Of a stretch of 61,710 nucleotides of DNA, positions 32,828 to 41,073 are shown in pieces. The DNA is from an uncultured Saprospiraceae bacterium (GTDB taxonomy: Bacteria > Bacteroidota > Bacteroidia > Chitinophagales > Saprospiraceae). Below the pieces are notes generated by a model, which made no database searches, was not told the DNA's origin, and saw nothing but the letters and a program-made list of their open reading frames with translations. The stretch lies in assembly GCA_937928405.1 (NCBI GenBank), contig CALFWZ010000042.1, positions 1 through 61,710 of the forward strand, given 5' to 3'. The translations under genes were made by a program, and so were the position numbers. Position 1 is the stretch's first letter. The number at the start of each line of letters is the position of its first letter.

Positions 32828-34324
32828 ATGAAAAAATTAAAATTCCCTACTGCTCAAACGATTCTATTTATTATTGCCGGTTTAGTCGCCCTTTTAACTT
32901 GGTTGGTTCCTGCAGGAAAATATGACAGTTTGACTTTTAATAAAGCAACCAAACAGTTAGTGAGGAGTAATCAAGAAGGAACGATTGATTTGCCAGCTAC
33001 CCAAAAAACCTTGGATGATTTAAACATCAAAATTCCCATTGTAAATTTCACCAACGGAGGAATTTACAAACCTATCGGAATTCCCAAAACATATAAAATA
33101 CAGGAATCCCGTCCACAAGGTTTGAAGGCCTTTTTCCAGTCGCCCATTAAAGGAATCATTGCGGCGGCCGATGTTATTTTTTTGGTATTGATTATTGGTG
33201 GACTCATTGGCATCATGAATTTGTCTGGTGCATTTGATGCGGGCATTGCCGCGCTGGCAAGAACCTTAAAAGGTAGAGAATATTTATTAATCATTTTAGT
33301 GACGACCTTGATTGCTCTGGGAGGTACCACTTTTGGCTTGGCCGAAGAAACGATGTCCTTTTTTCCCATTCTGATTCCCGTATTTTTGGCAGCAGGCTAT
33401 GATGCGATTGTGGGCGTTGCTTCCATCTTTATTGGCTCAGCTGTGGGTACGATGTGTTCTACCTCCAATCCTTTTTCTAGTATCATCGCCTCGGATGCAG
33501 CCGGAATCACCTGGGCAACGGGCTTGAATGGTCGAATCGGGATGTTGGTGGTTTGCACGTTGATTTGTATCCTCTACATTCTTCATTACGCAAAAAAAGT
33601 CAAAGCCGATCCGAGCAAATCTATTGTTTATGATCAAAAAGAACAACTCGAAACGCTTTTTGGAACGAAGACGACGGATAAAAATTTGGAACTAACCGGT
33701 CGGTTGAAATTAATTCTATTTGTATTTGCTGCCAGTTTTCTTATCATGATTATTGGCGTTTCTAAGTTTCACTGGTGGTTTGTAGAAATGACTACTACAT
33801 TTTTAATTGGTGCGATTATTATTGGGTTTATCGCCAAACTAGAAGAGAATGCTTTTATGGAAGCCTTTGCGAAAGGCGCCGGAGATCTACTGGGAGTTGC
33901 CTTCATTATCGGGATCGCCAGAGGGATAACGATTATTATGGATGATGGCTTGATTAGCGATACCATGCTATATTACGCAAGTGGAATTACCGAAGGAATG
34001 AACAAAGGGATTTTTGCCAATGTCATGTTGTTTTTATATGCGGGTTTATCGTTTTTTATTCCCTCTTCTTCTGGGTTAGCCGTTTTATCCATGCCTATTA
34101 TGGCGCCCTTGGCAGATACCGTTGAAATAGGCAGAAATGTCATCGTAAACGCTTACCAATACGGCATGGGACTATTTTATTTTATTAGCCCCACGGGTTT
34201 GATTCTCGCCTCTTTGGCCATCGTTAGAATTGGTTATGATAAATGGCTGAAATTTGTGCTGCCGTTGTTTTTTATTTTGTTGGCCGTGACGATGGTGGTA
34301 TTGACGGTTTCGGTTTATTTGTAA
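32828..34324 (+). CDS. YfcC family membrane transporter
   Basis: A 498-residue protein started at the ATG at 32828. The longer frame from 32744 would put a hydrophilic leader before the first membrane segment. It has about twelve hydrophobic segments and opens FPTAQTILFIIAGLVALLTWLVPAGKYD. Conserved loops such as GGTTFGLAEETMSFFPILIPVF, GSAVGTMCSTSNPFSSIIAS and FFIPSSSGLAVLSMPIMAPL mark the YfcC/DcuC-like ion-transporter superfamily. Relatives are annotated as basic amino-acid antiporters or C4-dicarboxylate carriers; the substrate here is undetermined. Confidence 0.88.
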   Translation: MKKLKFPTAQTILFIIAGLVALLTWLVPAGKYDSLTFNKATKQLVRSNQEGTIDLPATQKTLDDLNIKIPIVNFTNGGIYKPIGIPKTYKIQESRPQGLKAFFQSPIKGIIAAADVIFLVLIIGGLIGIMNLSGAFDAGIAALARTLKGREYLLIILVTTLIALGGTTFGLAEETMSFFPILIPVFLAAGYDAIVGVASIFIGSAVGTMCSTSNPFSSIIASDAAGITWATGLNGRIGMLVVCTLICILYILHYAKKVKADPSKSIVYDQKEQLETLFGTKTTDKNLELTGRLKLILFVFAASFLIMIIGVSKFHWWFVEMTTTFLIGAIIIGFIAKLEENAFMEAFAKGAGDLLGVAFIIGIARGITIIMDDGLISDTMLYYASGITEGMNKGIFANVMLFLYAGLSFFIPSSSGLAVLSMPIMAPLADTVEIGRNVIVNAYQYGMGLFYFISPTGLILASLAIVRIGYDKWLKFVLPLFFILLAVTMVVLTVSVYL

Positions 34325-34418
34325 ATTTGCCGAATGGCATTTGTTTGATCTTTCAATAAAAAAATTAATCAGAGGTGACCACTTATGCATATAAAATGAA
34401 AGAAGAAATTTGAAGATC

Positions 34419-35045
34419 ATGTTATTGAAAATAAAAGAGCTTTTCGTCATTACGCTTATTTGGTTCCTACCGCTAACTATTCTTGGACAAACTTCTGAGC
34501 ATTGGCATTTAGACTACTATATAAATCAAAAAAATTGGGAAGAAGAATATGTTTTTACTAATCGAAAAGGAGATACCACTACTCATTTGTTGTACTACGA
34601 CTCTATCGTTACAGACAATAAAAAAATTAGGATTAAATATTTTAAATTTAAAAAGAAATTTTCAACTATTGAACATTATGAAATAAGTGATGGTAATACT
34701 GAAATCAAAAATGGTCCACATCTAGATTTTAATAAATATGGAAATATCAGGTATGAATCAACCTTAAAAGATGGGCATAAAGAAGAAACACTTTATTATT
34801 TTCTTTATTATCCGAACCGATTACCCAAAATAAAGTATGAACAAAAAGGGAAAACTATTTGGAATGTCATTGAATATTTTCTACCCAACGGAAAACGATA
34901 TACCAATTTTGGTGATTTAAAAAATGGTAAAGGGACCCTTAATATGATAACTGATTACAAAATTGAATCACCTGAGGACTTTCCAATAATTTATCAGTTT
35001 TATTTTAATAAGAAAGGTAAACAAAAGAAAAGGGTTATAAATTAA
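34419..35045 (+). CDS. Exported protein of unknown function with MORN/YwqK-like repeats
   Basis: A 208-residue protein read from the ATG at 34419; a TTG at 34410 would add three residues. The signal peptide is about 1-24 (FVITLIWFLPLTILGQ). The mature part is Lys/Tyr-rich with strand-turn units such as GPHLDFNKYGNIRYESTLKDG and KYTNFGDLKNGKGTLN-like sequence, loosely resembling YwqK/MORN repeats. No catalytic residues are evident. It is more AT-rich than the transporter gene before it and shares the plus-strand direction with the GNAT gene 32 bases downstream. Confidence 0.6.
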   Translation: MLLKIKELFVITLIWFLPLTILGQTSEHWHLDYYINQKNWEEEYVFTNRKGDTTTHLLYYDSIVTDNKKIRIKYFKFKKKFSTIEHYEISDGNTEIKNGPHLDFNKYGNIRYESTLKDGHKEETLYYFLYYPNRLPKIKYEQKGKTIWNVIEYFLPNGKRYTNFGDLKNGKGTLNMITDYKIESPEDFPIIYQFYFNKKGKQKKRVIN

Positions 35046-35077
35046 ACAACCTACCACCATCTCATCAAAATCAACAA

Positions 35078-35596
35078 ATGGAAACATACTCCTTTGGAAA
35101 AGCAAAAATAGAGGACGCCATCAGAATTTCCGTTTTACTCAAGACGGTTTATATCGAAACCTATGGCACCGAAGGCATCACTTTTGAATCTGCCAACTTT
35201 ATAGAAAAGAGATTTTCGATAAACCATATTGAGCAGACTATCCGTAAAAACCCCGATCAATTGATCATCGCCTATTGCCATGGAAATCCAATTGGGGTGG
35301 CTGAAATATTTTTTGAAACCAGTTGCCCCATCCGAAAAATGCCCGTTTCAGAATTAGATAAATTATATGTACTTAAAAAATTTCATGGAAAAAGAATCGG
35401 TTATCATCTAATGCTGGAAATAGAAAAACTACTCAAAGAGAAAGGATATACGGAATTGAATATCGAAGTGTATGTTGAAAATAATCGAGCCATTTCGTTT
35501 TATAAACGACTAGAATTTCAAATAATTGGAGAAGTGGATTTCCCAATGGAAACGAACGTTTATAAGAATTGGGTGATGCATAAGCACTTTCTCTAA
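35078..35596 (+). CDS. GNAT family N-acetyltransferase
   Basis: A 172-residue protein with the GNAT fold. The acetyl-CoA-binding core is LDKLYVLKKFHGKRIGYHLMLEIEKLLKEKG (about 105-135), with the pyrophosphate loop in KRIGYHL. The following LNIEVYVENNRAISFYKRLEFQIIGE is the usual motif B. The acceptor (amine, peptide or antibiotic) cannot be told. A terminator hairpin follows 38 bases after the stop. Confidence 0.9.
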   Translation: METYSFGKAKIEDAIRISVLLKTVYIETYGTEGITFESANFIEKRFSINHIEQTIRKNPDQLIIAYCHGNPIGVAEIFFETSCPIRKMPVSELDKLYVLKKFHGKRIGYHLMLEIEKLLKEKGYTELNIEVYVENNRAISFYKRLEFQIIGEVDFPMETNVYKNWVMHKHFL

Positions 35597-35634
35597 ATCA
35601 AGTAGATGAAATTCCTGAATCCTACCTACTTATT

Positions 35635-35666
35635 AAAAAATGCCAGAACGACTGTTCCGGCATTTT
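35635..35666 (+). terminator. Rho-independent terminator after the GNAT gene
   Basis: AAAATGCC and GGCATTTT form an 8-bp stem with inner AGAAC/GTTCC pairing. T and A runs on the two flanks would allow function in both directions. Confidence 0.7.
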
Positions 35667-35715
35667 GAAGAGATAGGATGTTGAGATATGTAAATAGGAT
35701 TTGTTTTGTTAGGGT

Positions 35716-38700
35716 TTATTTTTTAAAATTAAATTTAACTATTTCATTGGCGCAAAAATGCTTTAAGTTCACTAATTTTTCTACAGAATTCTTAAGGCCT
35801 CCTTGAGGAGAATCAATGTTAAAACTAGCCTGAACAACTAAGTTTTCCCTCCTATCAATTGCTTTAATTATCGCATCGTTTTTTGGATCTCCTCTAACTA
35901 ACACATATAGTCTGGGTTCTATTTGTGTAGTTTTTAATAGGATATCTTTATACCTGAAAACAACTGCTCTAAGAGGAACGCCCTCTCTGGTTACCTCCAT
36001 TTTAAAATTCTTAAAATAATGATCCATGGAAACGGAAATACTTGTTTTATTTTTGGAGAGTGCATCTCTGTTCATTTTTTCACAATAGCCCGATTTCGAA
36101 CAAGTAATGGATAAAAAATTTCCTTTCTCTAAAGAGCTATATAGTTTGGGTTGTTCTTTCTCCTTGACGATATACTCAAAGCTACCCGTTTTTACTTCCT
36201 TAAATTCAAAGTTACTTTGATTATCATGTGCCATCACTTTGACATCGGATAAGAAGGTTTTATTTTCTTTTACGTTGACTTTCAGAATAAAATCTTCCTT
36301 TGCTGCAACGGGTGCTAATGCGATGGTTTCACTCCCCAAGGTCAGATTCAGTGGTTCGTTATAGGTTTTATAGTCTTTATGCTCAAGGTATAATTTTTGC
36401 TCACAATCAAACGATTTTTCTACCTCAAAGCGAATTTCACCTTGGTCGTCTGTTGTACCTTTTTTACCATCCTTAAAACGAACAGCAACGCCTGCTAGTC
36501 CCACTTCTGGATTTTTCTGATTCACAATTTTTAAATTGATCCACCGTCTAGACAGCTCAAAGGTCTTTCTATTTTTCAAATCTTTTATTTCATAAGTCTC
36601 ACTTAATTCGTGAAATCCTTTCTTTATAATTTTAACGTTTATTTTCTCTTTATGGTCCTTTACTTTAAGATCAATTTTTCCCTGGGAAGTTGTAATATCT
36701 GTCTTAGTATCGTCATTGATAACAATACTTAAATCATTTAAACCTTCGCCACATTTTTCTTTTATGTAATAATTGAATTCTGGTGCCTTATTTTTTAAAG
36801 TGACAATAATTTCACCCTCCTTTATCTTATAAGCATCTTCCGAATACGCGTATCTATCGTCAGCGATAATAATTTCAACTTCACAGCCAGCGTTTCGATT
36901 TAAGGAGGCTTTAGTTTTCCCCCATTCATTCGTTATTTTTTTGATGGAATTATTAATAAGCAGTTGAGCCTCATTTACTCTATTTTTGCTTTCTTCTTCA
37001 ATTACTTTGATCGTAATCGTTTTTGGAGTTAACCGAATAGTCTTCCTAGCCTTTAAATCGCTAATGGTATATTCCACCTCATTTTTAGAATAATAATCAT
37101 CCTTAGAAAAGTTAACGAGAATAGGTTCTTTTAGTTTTTTCAAAGGAAGCTTAAGACTAAACGCTCCACTTTCATCTGTGTAAACTGCTGGGTATCCTGA
37201 AATCTCGACTCGAACTTTATCAACTGCCTTTTCACATGGATTTTCGACGCTTCCGATAAAATCAATTTCGTCCACCAGTTCTTCTTCTTCCAAATAAACG
37301 GTTTTATTGAGGCTATTATATTGAAAACTACCTTCTTGACTTTCAAATCCGTTTTTTTCAATTACTAATCTAAATTTATCCGTTGGTTGATAGATTTTTT
37401 TTAATGGCAAAATGGCCATTCCATGCTCATTAGAATAGACAGAATTCTCTGATTTGGCATTGGTTAACAAAGTGACCTTAGCATTTTTAATTTTATTATT
37501 TCGAGAAGCATTATCGAGAATCTTGATAGATACGGTACTTGGCGCTAGGTTGATATCAACTTGTTTTTGTTCCGGTTGGATGATCAACGGTTGATTGAAA
37601 TATCCAGTTTTTTTAGCAATTACTTCAAATGATTGATCGAGCATTCTTTCTGATCTTCTTAGTTTGAAATATCCATTTTCGTCTGTCAAAGTGGTTCCAA
37701 ATTCACTCATAATCGTCACCTTTTCCACGGTGTTTCCTGTAAAATCTTTTACACTTCCATGCAAGGAAATTTCTGGTGGCGGAGTCGAAGATACCACTAA
37801 GTCGACTGCCATCGCAAAAGCACCCGATAGTACAAACAAAAGAGGAATGAGTAATTTTAAGTTCCAACCAAACAACGGTCCTCCAGCATTATAAAGGTTG
37901 ATGGATTCATTAATTTGACCATGATCCTTGATAGAATTTGTAGCACCAACTTCCTCCAAATATCCCATAGATTTTAATTCATAAAATTCTTCTTTTAATC
38001 CTTTTTGTGGAAAATCAGGAATCAGTAATTTATGACTGACCAATTCCATTCTATAACTATTATGCGCGTGAGACGGATAAGGAGGCACAGATTTTTCCAT
38101 CGCCTCGACAATAAGTCTTCTGATTTCATTTTGGAAAGGGATGGGTAAATATTGAATTAATTGCTTTCTGACTTGTTCTGGCATTTCTCCAACTCTAAAC
38201 CATCCGAGTCTACCCAATTGTCTTAATTGAGTGTGATTGTTTAACGTTTGATAATGAATAGAAAGATATTCCCCAATTTTCAAAGTAAGATCCCAATCTA
38301 GTTTAGAACATAATGCCGTGGCCGCAATCCATTGGGTAAGCTCCTTTCCATAATGGCTTTCTAATTTTTCAGGAATCTCTTGTTCATCATCTTTAAGAAT
38401 AAGTTCCAGCTTTTCGTCCAATTGATTACAAGGATACAAACCAGCTCGTCGATTGCTTAACTCAGAGATGGCCTTAACACCAGAGAGATTAAATGAAAAT
38501 ATAGAAAATACAACGGACAATAATTCTTCTTCGTAACTCCAAGAAAATCCGGGGCGATTGGTTAGTAAAATTCGATTTTTCCAAATATAGAAAGGGAAGA
38601 CCACTTCAGAAAGAGACTCTATTTTTGAATCAATTAGACGATGTCCATCGCTACAAAAAATGGGTAACCAATTCCTATACTTTTCTGTCAATTCCTTTGC

Positions 38701-39288
38701 ACTGATTTCATTCGGATAACCTTCTGTCCAAAACAACTCATAATCACCACGATGAAAAAATCGCTCAACTTGTGTACTTTCTTTCCTCAAATCCTGAGCA
38801 ATAGACTCATATAGACGGGCTTGGTGATCTTCTGGAGTCACCCGTTCAATGATGAATAAAATTGAATGACCACTACCCTCCTGAAGCGCTCTAAAATGTT
38901 GTTTTAAGGATTTAAAATCTGGATGATCTGTATTTTTGGGGTCCGTAATCTTCCAGGCATAAGGTTTTTGGGTAGTGTATCGTTGTTTCTTTATTTCTTT
39001 TAATCGAAGTCTTCCATAAACTTCTTTAAGAAGCAGGAGCATAAAAGAAGAAGCAATTACCACAGGTTTTAAATAAGTAGGCAGAAAAAAATAAGACAAC
39101 ATGCCAATCAAAACAATAGCGATTATGATAAATGGCCATTTGATCAATCTAGTCGAGATTGGTAAGGTTAGAGGATTTGAATGATATGTTTTATTTGTTC
39201 TCAAATTGGTGGTTAGTTGAAGATTAGATTCACTTGACTTTGTATTTTGTTTCGTGTTCAATGATATCTGACAGCTGCTCTTCGACAA
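35716..39288 (-). CDS. Large membrane protein coupled to a CHAT protease: cytoplasmic domain plus about eight beta-sandwich repeats
   Basis: A 1190-residue protein. Two membrane segments (about 51-69 and 74-88) are followed by a predicted cytoplasmic region of about 380 residues and a third membrane segment (about 474-498). Next come about eight carboxypeptidase-regulatory-like beta-sandwich units, for example ISLHGSVKDFTGNTVEKVTI...TDENGYFKL and INLKIVNQKNPEVGLAGVAV...TDDQGEIRF. If the N-terminus is inside, the repeats face the periplasm. The start overlaps the CHAT gene by 59 bases; a TTG about 85 bases further in is an alternative start. No P-loop was seen. I infer a membrane partner or sensor for the CHAT protein. 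Confidence 0.75.
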   Translation of the reverse strand: MSKSSCQISLNTKQNTKSSESNLQLTTNLRTNKTYHSNPLTLPISTRLIKWPFIIIAIVLIGMLSYFFLPTYLKPVVIASSFMLLLLKEVYGRLRLKEIKKQRYTTQKPYAWKITDPKNTDHPDFKSLKQHFRALQEGSGHSILFIIERVTPEDHQARLYESIAQDLRKESTQVERFFHRGDYELFWTEGYPNEISAKELTEKYRNWLPIFCSDGHRLIDSKIESLSEVVFPFYIWKNRILLTNRPGFSWSYEEELLSVVFSIFSFNLSGVKAISELSNRRAGLYPCNQLDEKLELILKDDEQEIPEKLESHYGKELTQWIAATALCSKLDWDLTLKIGEYLSIHYQTLNNHTQLRQLGRLGWFRVGEMPEQVRKQLIQYLPIPFQNEIRRLIVEAMEKSVPPYPSHAHNSYRMELVSHKLLIPDFPQKGLKEEFYELKSMGYLEEVGATNSIKDHGQINESINLYNAGGPLFGWNLKLLIPLLFVLSGAFAMAVDLVVSSTPPPEISLHGSVKDFTGNTVEKVTIMSEFGTTLTDENGYFKLRRSERMLDQSFEVIAKKTGYFNQPLIIQPEQKQVDINLAPSTVSIKILDNASRNNKIKNAKVTLLTNAKSENSVYSNEHGMAILPLKKIYQPTDKFRLVIEKNGFESQEGSFQYNSLNKTVYLEEEELVDEIDFIGSVENPCEKAVDKVRVEISGYPAVYTDESGAFSLKLPLKKLKEPILVNFSKDDYYSKNEVEYTISDLKARKTIRLTPKTITIKVIEEESKNRVNEAQLLINNSIKKITNEWGKTKASLNRNAGCEVEIIIADDRYAYSEDAYKIKEGEIIVTLKNKAPEFNYYIKEKCGEGLNDLSIVINDDTKTDITTSQGKIDLKVKDHKEKINVKIIKKGFHELSETYEIKDLKNRKTFELSRRWINLKIVNQKNPEVGLAGVAVRFKDGKKGTTDDQGEIRFEVEKSFDCEQKLYLEHKDYKTYNEPLNLTLGSETIALAPVAAKEDFILKVNVKENKTFLSDVKVMAHDNQSNFEFKEVKTGSFEYIVKEKEQPKLYSSLEKGNFLSITCSKSGYCEKMNRDALSKNKTSISVSMDHYFKNFKMEVTREGVPLRAVVFRYKDILLKTTQIEPRLYVLVRGDPKNDAIIKAIDRRENLVVQASFNIDSPQGGLKNSVEKLVNLKHFCANEIVKFNFKK

Positions 39289-40741
39289 AACTCATATCGA
39301 TCCCATTGGAGACGTCCCCAGTATTATTGTCAATGATGCGCTGAACCATGCGTTTTATTTCAGATTCTTTTTCTACAAAATCACCAAACCATCTTAAAAT
39401 TTGAAGTTTTTTGACAGGTTTAAGTTCTGAAAAAACAGTACAATTTTTAATCATACTAATCTCTTGAAGCGTATTATTAATCGCAACTTCCTGATCTTTA
39501 CTTGGCAGTTCTTCTACATGTTTTTCAATGATAAAAAAGAAGAGAAATTTTGTAGAATATCCGCTCGTAACTTTACCGAAGTCGTTAATAAACCACTTTA
39601 AGACGGCTGCTGAGTTATCGTTCCAATCTTCTTGGTGAATTTTAAAAATGGTGGAAATGTAATCGTACTTTTTTATAAGTGGGTATTCGATTTTTAATTC
39701 CGTCAAACTATCAATGGAGGATAGCTCAAAAAGTTCCTCAAAATAAGCTTTGATTCTCCGTTGACTAATGCCCATGTCTGAAGAAAATTTCCAGTTTTTT
39801 ATTTTTACAAAATGATTATTTTGAGCAACATAGTGCATCGTTTTATTTAGCTTTTTAAGCCATAATTCTAATTGAAAAACAAGCCGATATCCAAAACTAT
39901 TGGGAAGCTGAAGATTATTGGCGTGGATAAAATAATGCTGGACAGTACTTTCCTGTTTATGAAAATTAATTTCAAATACATCCGCTTGGTCATGCCTATC
40001 GAGGCTTAAGATATCAATCTTATATCTTGGAATTCCTTTGTCGAACGGTGGAATGGTAAAATTAGGATTAGCCTCAATAGTTTGTTGTAGCGTTGCTCCT
40101 TTCATATCTTCTGTCTCCTTCATTGGCAGTCGATAATCAAGCAGTTCTTTATTTTCTTCTTTATAAAAAATTCCCCAAGTAGGTGTTTCTGGATCTTCTT
40201 GTTCTACCAGTGCGAGGCTGCGATGAATGGTCAAATCTGATTTTATCATGGCATTGCCAATGGCTTTTTCAAAGGAAGCTTCAATGGTCTCTCCTTTAGA
40301 TAGCATCTGAAAAAAAATATTCGAAAACATATACGCTCGGTTGTCGGCTACTGGAGCAGACGTCGCAATAACAATGGGAATGTTTTTTTCAAGTAGCAAT
40401 TTAACGTGGCCCATGGTAGAGCAGCCATTAAGCATCACCAATTTTAGTTTTGGACAAAGTGATAAGGAATGCGCAATACCTTCGGCTCGTGCCAATTGAT
40501 CATTTAATAGAAGGTGTTTCATACCAGCGTGTCCGCTAAAAAGAAAGATGGATATTTCATCCTGATGATCGGTCAGTGCTTGGCTTATTTTATCTATCGA
40601 AGACATAGATTGGCGATAGATATTATAGTCAAATTTTCGCTTCCCCATATTTAAATGCCGATAAACGATATCGTCTTCGTTTTCTAATTGCATCAAACTA
40701 TTTTCCTGACTATTGGCAAACGCGATGAATATATAATCCAT
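39230..40741 (-). CDS. CHAT-domain (caspase-fold) protein
   Basis: A 503-residue cytoplasmic protein. Residues about 1-175 form a CHAT domain with the His/Cys pair in place: FLFSGHAG (His71) and VMLNGCST (Cys107), followed by PIVIATSAPVADNRAYMFSNIFF. After a linker, residues about 225-480 resemble an inactive-STAND-type domain found next to CHAT in conflict systems (AAVLKWFINDFGK...FLFFFIIEKHV...LQILRWFGDFV); this part is inference. The gene precedes and overlaps the large membrane protein gene, so the two form an operon. A -7-like box lies 44 bases upstream of the start. CHAT proteases can trigger regulated proteolysis or cell death. Confidence 0.82.
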   Translation of the reverse strand: MDYIFIAFANSQENSLMQLENEDDIVYRHLNMGKRKFDYNIYRQSMSSIDKISQALTDHQDEISIFLFSGHAGMKHLLLNDQLARAEGIAHSLSLCPKLKLVMLNGCSTMGHVKLLLEKNIPIVIATSAPVADNRAYMFSNIFFQMLSKGETIEASFEKAIGNAMIKSDLTIHRSLALVEQEDPETPTWGIFYKEENKELLDYRLPMKETEDMKGATLQQTIEANPNFTIPPFDKGIPRYKIDILSLDRHDQADVFEINFHKQESTVQHYFIHANNLQLPNSFGYRLVFQLELWLKKLNKTMHYVAQNNHFVKIKNWKFSSDMGISQRRIKAYFEELFELSSIDSLTELKIEYPLIKKYDYISTIFKIHQEDWNDNSAAVLKWFINDFGKVTSGYSTKFLFFFIIEKHVEELPSKDQEVAINNTLQEISMIKNCTVFSELKPVKKLQILRWFGDFVEKESEIKRMVQRIIDNNTGDVSNGIDMSFVEEQLSDIIEHETKYKVK

Positions 40742-40784
40742 TTCAGGGAGGTTATTTTAGGTTAGTAATCATTCGGATCTAGCA

Positions 40785-40792
40785 CAAAAGTA
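40785..40792 (-). promoter_or_regulatory. -7 promoter box for the CHAT operon
   Basis: TACTTTTG on the minus strand, an exact TAnnTTTG match. No clear TTG lies at the -33 distance. The remaining spacer to 41073 is AT-rich and holds no gene; TTTAATTAAA-type words near 40950 are the only structure seen. Confidence 0.45.
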
Positions 40793-41073
40793 CTAGTTGG
40801 CATTTTAAATATAGTTAAAAATTAAACACCTTTATTATTTTTTATAGGTTTTTACAGTTTTAAAGTTTACCATTGCTCTTTTTTACTTAATTAGTGCTTA
40901 TTTTGTTTTAAAATAAAATCAAACCCTGAAGCAATAATTTTTTAATTAAATTATTATTACCTCAGGTGATTGATTTATATACTTAGCCCCTGCGATGACG
41001 ATTAGTTAGTCGACCGCTAGAAATAGATGGTTCATGATCGAGTCATCATTCGTTTTACTTGATCGTTTGAATA

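Noticed and set aside
35716..39288. Plain TonB-dependent receptor because of the carboxypeptidase-regulatory repeats
   Set aside because: There is no plug or barrel, and the protein has membrane helices and a large cytoplasmic region instead of a signal peptide.
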